Assembly: GCF_008124525.1 (NCBI RefSeq) | Contig: NZ_VNHJ01000003.1 | Location: forward strand, 62,001 to 126,000 | Length of the DNA stretch: 64,000 nt | DNA from: Oceanicella actignis | GTDB lineage: Bacteria; Pseudomonadota; Alphaproteobacteria; Rhodobacterales; Rhodobacteraceae | Direction of reading: 5' to 3' | Shown: positions 53,133 to 61,512 of the stretch, piece after piece | How the letters are laid out: each line of letters starts with the position of its first letter | How positions within the stretch are numbered: the first letter of the stretch is position 1 | The notes under the pieces: generated by a model | Database searches by the model: none | The model's input: only the letters and a program-made list of their open reading frames with translations | What the model was told of the DNA's origin: nothing | Made by a program: the position numbers and the translations under genes

Positions 53133-53147
53133 CTAACAGATCGTAAA
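53133..53147 (-). promoter_or_regulatory. weak CtrA-like site upstream of cckA
   Basis: On the minus strand TTTA, seven bases, TTAG: 6 of 8 matches to TTAA-N7-TTAA, located 67-81 nt before the ATG. Chance occurrence is plausible. Confidence 0.2.
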
Positions 53148-53154
53148 CCCGCGC

Positions 53155-54402
53155 TCACCCCTCCTGCGCGACGCGGCGCAGCAGCGCGGCGTAGAAGCCG
53201 TCGCCGCCGTCGCGCGGGGTGAAGACGCGCTCATCCTCGAGCGCGAAGCCCCCCTCGGCGAGGAACGCTTCGACGACGTCGCGATTCTCGGCCCGCAGCA
53301 GCGAACAGGTGGCGTAGAGCAGCCTTCCGCCGCCGGCCACGTTGCGCGCCGCCGCCCGCAGCACGCGCGCCTGCAGGGCGCGCAGGGCCGCCAGCTCGGC
53401 CGGCGTCAGCGCCCATTTGGCGTCAGGGTTGCGCCGCCACGCGCCCGAGCCCGAACAGGGCGCGTCCACGAAGACCAGATCGTAGCGCCCGCGCGGCGCC
53501 GCATGCAGCGTCCGCACCCGCGTGCCGGCGCGGCGCGCCCGGGCGGGCAGGTCGGCCATGCGGCTGGGATCGGCGTCATGCGCGTCGATGGGACCGCCGG
53601 TCATGGCCGCCAGGGCCAGCGCCTTGCCGCCGCCGCCGGCGCAGAAGTCGAGCACGCGCTCGCCCGGGCGCGCGCGCGACATCAACGCCGCCGCCTGGCT
53701 GGCGGCGTCCTGGATCTCGACCAGCCCGTCGCGATAGGCGGCCGCGGCCCGCAGACGCCGCGCGCCCTCTCCCACGCGCAGGCACCAGGGCGAGAGCGGG
53801 CCGGGGGCGGCCTCGACTCCGTCCGTGCGCAGCGCCTCGATCGCCTGTTCGGGGGTCGCGCGCAGCGCGTTCACGCGCAGGTCCAGCGGCGCGCGCGCGC
53901 GCATCGTCGCCATGGTCTCTTCCAGGCGCGGGCCGAAGGTGCGGCGCAGTTCCGGCTCGAGCCAGTCGGGAAAGTCCAGCCGCACCGGCGCCGGCGCGGG
54001 CGGCGGCGGCGCCGCCAGGCGCGCGCGCTCTTCGTCCGAAAGCGGGGCCGGCGCAAAGCGCCCGCCGTCGCACAGGGCCGCGATCTGCGCGACGCTCAGC
54101 CCCTGCTCGGCCAGCAGCGCCAGAACCAGCGCCCGCCCGCCCGCCGCGCCGGGCCCCATCCGCCAGGCCAGCGAGCGGCGCCGGCGCAGCGCGTCATAGA
54201 CCAGATCCGCCACCGCCGCCCGGTCGCGCGCGCCGGCGTAGCGGTTCTCGCGACCCCAGCGGGCCAGCAGCCGGTCGACGCCGCGCGCCAGGCGCGGATC
54301 GGACGGCCCCGCTTCGGGCCCCGCCCCCGGCGCCGGCGCCAGCGCCGCCTCGATCGCGTCAAGAAGCGCCATGGCGGCGGAGAGGCGGGCGGCGGGGGTC
54401 AT
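53155..54402 (-). CDS. RsmB/NSUN family RNA (cytosine-C5) methyltransferase
   Basis: 415 aa SAM-dependent RNA m5C methyltransferase. An N-terminal NusB-like helical part ([19 protein letters not shown]) is followed by the catalytic domain. It has SAM motif [16 protein letters not shown], motif [21 protein letters not shown] with one catalytic Cys, and motif [15 protein letters not shown] with the nucleophile Cys. Rhodobacterial genomes carry several paralogs, so whether this one modifies 16S C967 is open. The ATG at 54402 starts the conserved part; no strong ribosome binding site. Confidence 0.92.
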   Translation of the reverse strand: MTPAARLSAAMALLDAIEAALAPAPGAGPEAGPSDPRLARGVDRLLARWGRENRYAGARDRAAVADLVYDALRRRRSLAWRMGPGAAGGRALVLALLAEQGLSVAQIAALCDGGRFAPAPLSDEERARLAAPPPPAPAPVRLDFPDWLEPELRRTFGPRLEETMATMRARAPLDLRVNALRATPEQAIEALRTDGVEAAPGPLSPWCLRVGEGARRLRAAAAYRDGLVEIQDAASQAAALMSRARPGERVLDFCAGGGGKALALAAMTGGPIDAHDADPSRMADLPARARRAGTRVRTLHAAPRGRYDLVFVDAPCSGSGAWRRNPDAKWALTPAELAALRALQARVLRAAARNVAGGGRLLYATCSLLRAENRDVVEAFLAEGGFALEDERVFTPRDGGDGFYAALLRRVAQEG

Positions 54403-54481
54403 GTCAGGCTCATGCTTTTGCGCTAGGGTCGGGCCCTGGATCAGGGCGGGCTTACCCGCCGCGACGGAAAAGGACAAGCGC

Positions 54482-56260
54482 ATGACCTTTCGCACCGCCC
54501 GCCCCGCCGCGCTGGCCGCCGCGCTGGCCGCCGCGCCGGTCCTTGCCGCGCTCGGGCAGCTCGGCCCCGCCCCCTTGCGCGCGCAAGAGGCCGTCCAGCC
54601 CGAGGACACCCACGCACGCGCCGTCATCGCCGCCCCCGCGCGCGCGCGCAGCTTCATGGTTGCGGCCGCCCATCCGCTGGCCGCCGAGGCCGGGCGCGCG
54701 GCGCTGGCGCGGGGCGGATCGGCCGCCGACGCGGCGCTGGCCATGCAGATGGCGCTGAACGTGGTCGAGCCGCAAAGCTCGGGGCTGGGCGGGGGCGCGT
54801 TCATCGTCTACTGGGACGCCTCGGCGCGGCGTCTGCTTACCATCGACGGGCGCGAGAGCGCCCCCGCCGCCGCGGGCCCCGACTACTGGCTGGGCCCGGA
54901 CGGCAAGCCGGTCGCATGGTGGGAGGCCGTGGTGGGCGGGCGCTCGGTGGGCGTGCCGGGCGTGCTGCGCGCGCTCGAGACGCTGCATCGCGCCCATGGC
55001 CGCCTGCCCTGGGCCGAGGGCTTCGCCCCCGCCGTCAGGCTGGCCGAGGAGGGGTTCGCCGTCTCGCCCCGCCTGGCCGCCTCGATCGCGCAGGCGGCCG
55101 GGCGCGGGCTGGACCGCTTTCCCGCCGCGCGCGCGCTGTTCTTCGGCCCCGACGGCGCCCCGCTCCGGGCGGGCGCGCGCATGACCAACCCCGACCTTGC
55201 GCGCGCCATGCGGCTGATCGCGGCCGAGGGCGCGGACCCCTTCTATGAGGGCGCGCTGGCCGGCGACATCGTGGCGGCGGTGCGCACGCCCATCAACCCC
55301 GGCATCCTGAGCCCGCAGGACCTGGCGGGCTACCGCGCCGTGCTGCGCGACCCGGTCTGCGCGCCCTATCGGGGATACGAGGTGTGCGGGATGGGTCCGC
55401 CCTCGTCCGGGGGGCTGACGGTCGGGCAGATCCTGGGGATGCTGTCGCATTTCGACCTGCCCGCGATGGGGCCCTCGGCCCGGGCCTGGCATCTGTTCGC
55501 CGAAGCGTCGAAGCTGGCCTATGCCGACCGGGCGCTATACATGGCCGACGCCGATTTCGTGAAGATGCCGGTGCGCGGGCTGCTGGACGCCCGGTATCTG
55601 GCCGCGCGCGCGCGCCTGATCGACCCCGCCCGCGCGATGGCAAGAGCCGCGCCGGGCGCGCCGCCCTGGGACGACGCCGCCCTGCGCGCCCCCCAGATCC
55701 AGATCGAGCGCCCCGGCACGAGCCACCTCGTCGCCGTCGATCGCCATGGCGACATGGCGTCGATGACGACGACCATCGAGACCGGCTTCGGCAGCCGCGT
55801 GGTCACCAACGGCTTTCTGCTCAACAACGAGCTGACCGATTTCTCGCGCGCGCCCGAGCGCGACGGCCGCCCGGTGGCCAATCGCGTCGAGGGGGGCAAG
55901 CGGCCGCGCTCGTCCATGGCGCCGACCGTCGTGCTGCGCGAGGGGCGGCCCGTGCTGCTGATCGGCTCGCCGGGGGGCTCGCGCATCATCGGCTACGTCG
56001 CCGGCGCGCTGGTGCGCATCCTCGACTGGGGCATGGACCCGCAGGCGGCCGTTTCGGCGGGGCATGTGATCAGCCGCGGCGGACCGGTCGAGCTCGAGCG
56101 CGGAACCGAGGCCGAGGCGCTGGCGGACGGGCTGCGGGCGCTGGGGCACGAGGTGACGATCCGCGACCTCAATTCGGGCCTGCATGCCATCGCGCTGACG
56201 CCCGAAGGGCTGCTTGGCGCGGCCGACCCGCGGCGCGAGGGCGTCGCGCTGGGCGACTGA
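54482..56260 (+). CDS. ggt: gamma-glutamyltransferase
   Basis: 592 aa periplasmic Ntn-hydrolase (EC 2.3.2.2, 3.4.19.13) that cleaves and transfers the gamma-glutamyl group of glutathione. The signal peptide covers about residues 1-36. Autocleavage creates the small subunit starting at Thr413 in [18 protein letters not shown]. Other blocks include [29 protein letters not shown] and [20 protein letters not shown], then PGGSRII. AAAAGGA precedes the ATG. Divergent from the RsmB-like gene with a 79-bp control region. May supply cysteine and glutamate from exported glutathione. Confidence 0.96.
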   Translation: MTFRTARPAALAAALAAAPVLAALGQLGPAPLRAQEAVQPEDTHARAVIAAPARARSFMVAAAHPLAAEAGRAALARGGSAADAALAMQMALNVVEPQSSGLGGGAFIVYWDASARRLLTIDGRESAPAAAGPDYWLGPDGKPVAWWEAVVGGRSVGVPGVLRALETLHRAHGRLPWAEGFAPAVRLAEEGFAVSPRLAASIAQAAGRGLDRFPAARALFFGPDGAPLRAGARMTNPDLARAMRLIAAEGADPFYEGALAGDIVAAVRTPINPGILSPQDLAGYRAVLRDPVCAPYRGYEVCGMGPPSSGGLTVGQILGMLSHFDLPAMGPSARAWHLFAEASKLAYADRALYMADADFVKMPVRGLLDARYLAARARLIDPARAMARAAPGAPPWDDAALRAPQIQIERPGTSHLVAVDRHGDMASMTTTIETGFGSRVVTNGFLLNNELTDFSRAPERDGRPVANRVEGGKRPRSSMAPTVVLREGRPVLLIGSPGGSRIIGYVAGALVRILDWGMDPQAAVSAGHVISRGGPVELERGTEAEALADGLRALGHEVTIRDLNSGLHAIALTPEGLLGAADPRREGVALGD

Positions 56261-56361
56261 GCGCCGCCCGCGCCTTGCGCGCAGCCGCGCCGGGGGGCGG
56301 GCGCCCGATCCTCGCGGCCGGCGCGCGCCGCGCCGGGGGGCGCGCATGCCCCCGCCGCGTG

Positions 56362-56382
56362 CGCCCGCCGCCGGAGCGGGCG
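56362..56382 (-). terminator. hairpin between ggt and the esterase gene
   Basis: CGCCCGC / GCGGGCG with a 7-nt loop, directly after the minus-strand esterase stop. No T-run. Confidence 0.35.
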
Positions 56383-56383
56383 A

Positions 56384-57343
56384 TCAGCCGCCCAGCCGCG
56401 CGCGAATGAAGGCGTCCTCGGCCGCCTGATAGTCGCGCGCGATCTTCAGATCGAACATGTTGAAGGCATGCACCCCGCCCGGATAGACGCGCAGATCCGC
56501 CTCGGCGCCCGCCGCGACCCAGCGCGCGGCCATCATCAGCGTGTCGTCCAGCAGCGGGTCCCAGGTTCCGACCTGGAACAGCGCGGGGGGCATGCCCTCG
56601 AGCGCGGCCAGAAGCGGCGACACGCGCGGATCGGCGCGCAGCGCCCGGTCGGGAACGAAGTTGCCCACGAACCAGGCGATGGTCGGGGTGGACAGGATCA
56701 GCTGCCGCGCGCCCCAGTTCGCCGCCGAGGGCGTCATGCGCAGATCATGCATGCCATAGTTCAGGATCGCGCCGCGCACGCGCTCCATCCGTCCCGCATC
56801 GCGCAGCGCCAGAAGGGTCAGCGCCGCCAGATGCGCGCCCGCCGACTCGCCGCCCACGATCATGGGCGCGTCGTCCCCCGCCCCGAGCGCCCGCGCGCCC
56901 TCGTCCAGCGTCCATAGCGCCGCCGCAAGGCACGCCTCGGGCGCCGCCGGCCAGGGATGCTCGGGCGCCAGCGGATAGGCCACCGAAACCACCGCCGCGC
57001 CCGTGCGCCGCGCGATGCGCTGGTTGTGCAGGTCGTAATGCGCCGGGCTGCCCAGGGTCCAGCCGCCGCCATGGATGTGCAGATAGACCCCCCGCGGCGC
57101 GCCCTCGGGCGCCGAGACTCGCACCCGCCCGCCGCCGGGCAGCTCGAGCCAGCGCGACCCCTCGAGCGGGCCGGCGGGCGGGAACAGGCCGCGCCCCTCC
57201 TCGCGCGCGCGGCGGGTCTCTTCGACCGGCACGGCATGCGTGGGGGGAACAGCGCGCAGCGCCTCCTCGAGACGGGCGTTGAAGGCGAGGGTTTCCTCGT
57301 CGGCGGCGGCGGGCGCGAACAATGCGGTGTCCAGCGTGAGCAT
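56384..57343 (-). CDS. HSL-type alpha/beta hydrolase (esterase)
   Basis: 319 aa carboxylesterase of the hormone-sensitive-lipase family (bacterial group IV). The oxyanion-hole HGGGW (about residues 93-97), the nucleophile in GGESAGAH, the acid in VGTWDPLLDD and the His in PGGVHAFNMF make a complete triad. No signal peptide, so cytoplasmic. The ATG at 57343 has no Shine-Dalgarno sequence but lies 6 nt after TAGCAT, suggesting a leaderless mRNA. Substrate unknown, probably a short acyl ester. Confidence 0.92.
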   Translation of the reverse strand: MLTLDTALFAPAAADEETLAFNARLEEALRAVPPTHAVPVEETRRAREEGRGLFPPAGPLEGSRWLELPGGGRVRVSAPEGAPRGVYLHIHGGGWTLGSPAHYDLHNQRIARRTGAAVVSVAYPLAPEHPWPAAPEACLAAALWTLDEGARALGAGDDAPMIVGGESAGAHLAALTLLALRDAGRMERVRGAILNYGMHDLRMTPSAANWGARQLILSTPTIAWFVGNFVPDRALRADPRVSPLLAALEGMPPALFQVGTWDPLLDDTLMMAARWVAAGAEADLRVYPGGVHAFNMFDLKIARDYQAAEDAFIRARLGG

Positions 57344-57349
57344 GCCCGC

Positions 57350-57355
57350 ATGCTA
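57350..57355 (-). promoter_or_regulatory. -10-like hexamer 6 nt before the esterase ATG
   Basis: TAGCAT on the minus strand, then GCGGGC, then ATG. The -35 region is poor (TTTT-containing). Listed because three other genes in the window show the same geometry. Confidence 0.3.
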
Positions 57356-57385
57356 GCAAATCGCCGGCGCGCGAAAAGCCCCCGC

Positions 57386-57740
57386 GACCCTCGGCCGCGC
57401 GCAAGACAGGCCCCGGCGACGCGCGAGACGGAACGACGTCCCGCGCGGGGAAACGCCAGGCGCGCGAGGCGGAACGGCGGTTTGACGAGCGACCACCCCT
57501 CGCAGGCGAGGGAACGGCAAAGCCAGATCGCGCGCGGCGCCCGGCGGACGTCCCCTCGCGCGCGTGGAGACGCCGCAATCTCGGCCGGAGCGCCGACGTC
57601 CCTGCGCGCGGAAAACGCGGCACGATCGGCGCGACTTTGGCGCGGATGACGCCGACGCTCCGGCCGGCGCGGAAGACGCGCTGGCGCGGCGCGATGACAT
57701 GCGTGCCGTCCCGACGCCCGTGCGAGCGCCGGAAGACGCC
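57386..57740. repeat. array of about six degenerate, imperfectly palindromic 25-nt units
   Basis: Units at about 57386, 57435, 57491, 57547, 57595, 57654 and 57713 (the first is weakest) recur every 48-59 nt. The common pattern is GACGTCCC, a GC spacer of 5-10 nt, then GGAAACGCC or GGAAGACGCC. Each can fold as a short hairpin. The surrounding gap 57344-57902 has no supported gene. Units share a pattern but not identity, so they are not a fresh tandem duplication. Confidence 0.45.
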
Positions 57741-57902
57741 AGCCATGCCACGCCATGACGGGCCGCCAAGGCGCCGGCGGCGCCGCGCCCCGCGCACAAG
57801 CGCGTGACCCGCGCGCGCGCGCATTGACAGCCCCCGCGCGGGCGGAAAACCTGCCGCAAGCGCCCAGACGGGCGCGCGGTTCCAGCAGAAGAAGGAAAGC
57901 CG

Positions 57903-58853
57903 ATGAAGGACCACGCCGCCGGCCCCGCCCCCGGCAAGTTCGTCGATCCCGAGCTGGCCCTTTCGGGGCGTCCGCGCGCGCGCGTCGCGCCGGTCGGGCT
58001 CAAGACGCTGTGGTTCAACACGGGCACGCTGTGCAACATCGAGTGCCTGCGCTGCTACATCGAGTCCAGCCCCACCAACGACGCGCTGGTCTATCTGACC
58101 GAGGCCGAGGTGCGCGCCTATCTGGACGAGGCCGAGGCGCTGGGGCTCGAGCTGCGCGAGGTCGGCTTCACGGGCGGCGAGCCCTTCATGGCGCCCGAGA
58201 TCATCGGCATGATCGGCGCCGCGCTCGAGCGCGGGCGCGAGGCGCTGGTGCTGACCAACGCCATGCGCCCGATGATGCGGCCGCGCGTGCAGGCGGGCAT
58301 CCGGCGCCTGGCGGCCGCGCATGGCGGGCGGCTGACTCTGCGCGTCTCGCTCGATCACCACGAGGCGCGCCATCACGACGAGGAGCGCGGCGCGGGCGCG
58401 TTCGAGATCGCGCTGGCCGGTCTGCGCTGGCTGCGCGAGGCGGGCGTGCGCACGGCGATCGCCGGCCGCACCCTGTGGGGCGAGGACGAGCGCGACGCGC
58501 GCGCCGGCTACGCCGCCCTGTTCGCGCGCGAGGGGCTCGACATCGACGCCTGGGACCCCGCCCGCCTGGTGCTGTTCCCCGAGATGGACGAAAGCGGCGA
58601 TCCGCCCGAGATCACCGTCGATTGCTGGCAGATCCTGAACAAGCGCCCCGAAGAGGTGATGTGCGCCAGCTCGCGCATGGTGGTGCGGCGCAAGGGCGCC
58701 GACGGCCCGAGCGTGGTCGCCTGCACGCTGCTGCCCTACGATGCGCGATTCGAGCTCGGGCGCACCCTGGCCGAAGCCCTGCGCCCGGTGCCGCTCAACC
58801 ACCCGCATTGCGCGACCTTCTGCGTCCTGGGCGGGGGCAGCTGCTCGGCCTGA
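57903..58853 (+). CDS. radical SAM protein of uncharacterised family
   Basis: 316 aa. The SAM-cluster motif C-x3-C-x2-C is C44, C48 and C51 in TLCNIECLRCYIES. GFTGGEPFMAPEI supplies the GGE SAM-amino-binding motif. The C-terminus has more cysteines in MCASSRM, VVACTLLPYD and HPHCATFCVLGGGSCSA, so an auxiliary Fe-S cluster or product-binding site is possible. I recognise this as a conserved alphaproteobacterial family with strongly preserved termini but no assigned reaction. GAAGGA lies seven bases before the ATG. Isolated between two gene-poor gaps. Confidence 0.9.
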   Translation: MKDHAAGPAPGKFVDPELALSGRPRARVAPVGLKTLWFNTGTLCNIECLRCYIESSPTNDALVYLTEAEVRAYLDEAEALGLELREVGFTGGEPFMAPEIIGMIGAALERGREALVLTNAMRPMMRPRVQAGIRRLAAAHGGRLTLRVSLDHHEARHHDEERGAGAFEIALAGLRWLREAGVRTAIAGRTLWGEDERDARAGYAALFAREGLDIDAWDPARLVLFPEMDESGDPPEITVDCWQILNKRPEEVMCASSRMVVRRKGADGPSVVACTLLPYDARFELGRTLAEALRPVPLNHPHCATFCVLGGGSCSA

Positions 58854-59133
58854 GCCGGGGCTGGCCGGCGACGACCGCCCCCTGCGCCATGACCGGGCCT
58901 CGCGGCGGGCGGCGCTCGGGCATCCGCATCGCCGCAGCCTGGCGCGCGGCCGCCCGGACATCCCCGGCCATGACCAGGCGCCGCGCGGCGCGATGGACGG
59001 CAGGCCCGACGGTCGTCGGCCCCCGCCGGGGGGTCGAGGCGCGGGCCGGGCGAGGCTCCGGCATCAGGCGCCGCCGGCCCCGCGACCCCGATCCGCGCAA
59101 GGCGCAGGCCGGGGGCGGCGACGCGCGGCGGCC
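58854..59133. other. 280-bp gene-free gap between convergent genes
   Basis: Follows the radical SAM gene and faces the end of the DUF3445 gene. No conserved coding potential, RNA gene or convincing terminator was seen. Confidence 0.5.
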
Positions 59134-60093
59134 TCAACCCGGCGCCGAGCCCTCGGCCGCCTGCGCCCAGGCGCGCAGGGCCGGGCCGGCCTTGGCGGCG
59201 CGCTCCTCTTCGCCCAGCGCCGCCAGCGCGCGCCCAAGGCCGCGGCGCTGCGCGGGGGTCAGCGCCTCGATGGGGGAAAGAAAGGTTCGGATCGCGAAAA
59301 CCACCGCCCCGCTGCGCGCAAGGCGCAGGATCGTCTGCCGCTCGACCCGCAGCCAGCGCTCGGGCGCGCGCGGCGCGCAAGGCGCGGACGCGGCGGCCAT
59401 CTTCTCGGCCTCGGAAACCGGCGTCCACAGGGCGCGTTCGCTCTGGAAATTCCAGTTGGCGCGCACCAGCGGCCGCCCCGCCCGCACGCCGTCGAACAGA
59501 CGCTGCACGCGCCGCGCCAGCTCGCCCTCGTATCCCGGGACCGGGCGGTGGATGCGCACCAGCGGACGGCGGAACTTCTCGGCCAGCGTCCAGTGCGCCG
59601 GAAAGCACACCGCCGCCGACAGCAGCACATGCTCGGCCGCGCCCGCCGGCCGGTCGAGGATGACGAAATCCTCCTGCGCAAGGCGCGCCGCCACGGCGAT
59701 GGGCGGCCCCTGCTCGAGTGGCACGCGCACCCCGTCCGCGCGCAGCGCCGCGCCGCCCGGCGCCCGCAGCCGCCCGCGCGCGCTCTGATGGGCGATCACC
59801 AGCTCCAGCAGCTCTTGCGCCGCCGCGTCGGCCGCAGGATCATGGGCCAGCACCCGGTCGGGCATCGCGGCGATCAGCGCATCGCGCGCGGCCATCTGCG
59901 CGTCATGATCGGCCGCGGCGACCAGCCAATCCGCGGGATCGAGGGGCGCCACGCCCGGCGCGCCGGCCGTGCGCGGATCCATGAAAGGCGTCAGCGGCGC
60001 GTGCTCCAGCGCCACCCCCGGCGCCGCCGCCAGCGCGATCGCGGCGCGCGCGGCGGCCTCGGGCGCCGTCTCGAACCAGCCCTCGGCGCTCAT
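59134..60093 (-). CDS. DUF3445 / heme-dependent oxidative N-demethylase family protein
   Basis: 319 aa. The conserved core AQEDFVILDRPAGAAEHVLL followed by SAAVCFPAHWTLAEKFRRPL and VRIHRPVPGYEGEL is the DUF3445 signature. The characterised member HODM removes methyl groups from secondary amines such as dimethylamine, using a PAS-like heme domain and an FMN/Fe-S reductase partner. A His and an RANWNFQSE block at the end of the core are retained. The start overlaps the stop of the upstream methyltransferase gene as ATGA, and no reductase subunit is adjacent. The real substrate here is not known. Confidence 0.87.
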   Translation of the reverse strand: MSAEGWFETAPEAAARAAIALAAAPGVALEHAPLTPFMDPRTAGAPGVAPLDPADWLVAAADHDAQMAARDALIAAMPDRVLAHDPAADAAAQELLELVIAHQSARGRLRAPGGAALRADGVRVPLEQGPPIAVAARLAQEDFVILDRPAGAAEHVLLSAAVCFPAHWTLAEKFRRPLVRIHRPVPGYEGELARRVQRLFDGVRAGRPLVRANWNFQSERALWTPVSEAEKMAAASAPCAPRAPERWLRVERQTILRLARSGAVVFAIRTFLSPIEALTPAQRRGLGRALAALGEEERAAKAGPALRAWAQAAEGSAPG

Positions 60094-61322
60094 TTCAACC
60101 CGCGCGACAGACGCAGAAGGTTCGCCGAGGTCAGCGCCCGGTGCAGCGGCGCGTAGCGCTGGCCGAAGGCCAGCCAGTCCAGCCCCAGCGCCTGCGCCAC
60201 GCGCCCCAGCGTCAGCCGCCCGTCAAGCCGCGCGGCGATGGGCGCGGCCTCGCGCGCGATGGGCAGATCGAAGCGCACCCCCGAGAAGTTCACGCGCAGC
60301 CGCCCGCGCTTGTGGATCTCGCGCGCCAGGGCGTCGGCGCGCAGGGCGTTGAGATGGGGCGTCATGTCGGGCGCGGGCCGGGCCACGCGCGCCTCGGCGC
60401 GCTCGCGCGGCGCGACGTAGAGCACATGCGCGCGCATGTTCCCGGCCAGCCGCTCGGCCAGCGCCCAGCGTTCGGGCTCGGACAGGCGCGCGACGCGGGC
60501 GGCGAATTCCTCGCCCTCGGGCAGGTAATGGCGCGGATCGTAGCGCGCCGGCTCGACGAACGAGACCGGGGCAAGGCCCGCCGCCTCGAGCAGCGCGAGC
60601 AGCGCGGGCACGTCATAGGGGCGGTCGCGCCCGTGCAGCAGCAGATCGTAGAACCCGGCATCTCCCGATTCGTGATCGCGCAGATGCTCGTTGCGCAAGA
60701 ACCAGTTGGTCGGCGGCAGCGCGCCCAGCGCCGCGCGCGCAAGGCGCAGCTTCTCGGCCGGCGGATCCTGGCCCAGAAGCTGGGCGAAGGCCTCTTGCAG
60801 CGGATAGACGCCCGTGCGCCCATAGGGGGCGTAGAGCATCAGCCCCATGCCCCCCTCGGGCGCAAGCGCGCGCGCCAGCGCGGTCAGCCCCGCCTCGGGA
60901 TCGGGCAGATGGTGCAGAACCCCGCAGCAATCGACATAGTCGAAGGCCCCGCCCTCTTCGGCCGCCAGCTCGGGGGCGCGCGCGATGTCGCCGGTCTCGA
61001 AGCGGATCATGTCGCTCAGCCCCCGCCGCGCGGCGCGCGCCTCGGCGACCTTGCGCGCGGCGCGCGACAGGTCCAGATAGACGATCCGCGCCGGGCAGCC
61101 GGCGTCGCGCAGGCGCTGCGCCAGCAGGATCAGCCCGTCGCCCGTGCCGCCCCCCGCCACCAGCGCGCGAAAGGGCTGAGACCAGTCGCGCCCGCCGCGG
61201 AACAGGAAGTGGTCGACCTCGACCAGCTCCGAGGGCGAGCCGACGATCAGGCGGCGATCCTCGTCGGCGGGGTCGCGCGCGGGATAGGGAAGGAGCTCGT
61301 ATTGCTCCTGGACGGGGTCCAT
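60090..61322 (-). CDS. class I SAM-dependent methyltransferase with C-terminal helical domain
   Basis: 410 aa. The N-terminal MDPVQEQYELLPYPARDPADE is family-typical. SAM motif I is VAGGGTGDGLILLA (about 55-68), an acidic end to beta2 is VYLDLS, and motif IV is YVDCCGVLHHLPDPEAGL. After about residue 300, a separate domain (HLNALRADALAREIHKRGRL, then RVNFSGVRFDLPIAREAAPI) resembles the regulatory winged-helix tail of some methyltransferases. AGGAGG precedes the ATG. Translationally coupled to the DUF3445 gene. The acceptor is unknown; methylation and demethylation of the same amine would be an attractive guess only. Confidence 0.88.
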   Translation of the reverse strand: MDPVQEQYELLPYPARDPADEDRRLIVGSPSELVEVDHFLFRGGRDWSQPFRALVAGGGTGDGLILLAQRLRDAGCPARIVYLDLSRAARKVAEARAARRGLSDMIRFETGDIARAPELAAEEGGAFDYVDCCGVLHHLPDPEAGLTALARALAPEGGMGLMLYAPYGRTGVYPLQEAFAQLLGQDPPAEKLRLARAALGALPPTNWFLRNEHLRDHESGDAGFYDLLLHGRDRPYDVPALLALLEAAGLAPVSFVEPARYDPRHYLPEGEEFAARVARLSEPERWALAERLAGNMRAHVLYVAPRERAEARVARPAPDMTPHLNALRADALAREIHKRGRLRVNFSGVRFDLPIAREAAPIAARLDGRLTLGRVAQALGLDWLAFGQRYAPLHRALTSANLLRLSRGLK

Positions 61323-61512
61323 GACGCGGCCTCCTGAATGCGCGCCCCATATGGGCGCGGCGGCCCGCTCGCCCCGGGCGGGCGGGACGGAACAATGATG
61401 ATAACATGCCCGCGCCCCCGGCGCACGGAATCGGCCCGGACGGAGCATCTGTCGGGCGCCGCGCGGGCCGATGCAAGCCCCGCGCCGCCGCAAGCATCGA
61501 AAGGAGGCGCGC
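61323..61512. promoter_or_regulatory. divergent methyltransferase / hydrolase-OsmC control region
   Basis: A CCCATATGGG palindrome flanked by CGCG repeats lies near 61343, and an AT-rich GATGATAACATG near 61398. These are likely promoter elements, but no hexamer pair was certain. Confidence 0.3.

Noticed and set aside
57386-57740. CRISPR array
   Set aside because: Units are not near-identical, spacer lengths vary (about 20-35 nt), there is no leader and no cas gene in the window.
57353-58039. 228-codon minus-strand frame across the repeat region and radical SAM start
   Set aside because: Low-complexity Arg/Ser/Pro translation overlapping a clear gene. Repeat units fall in different frames, so it is not a repeat protein.
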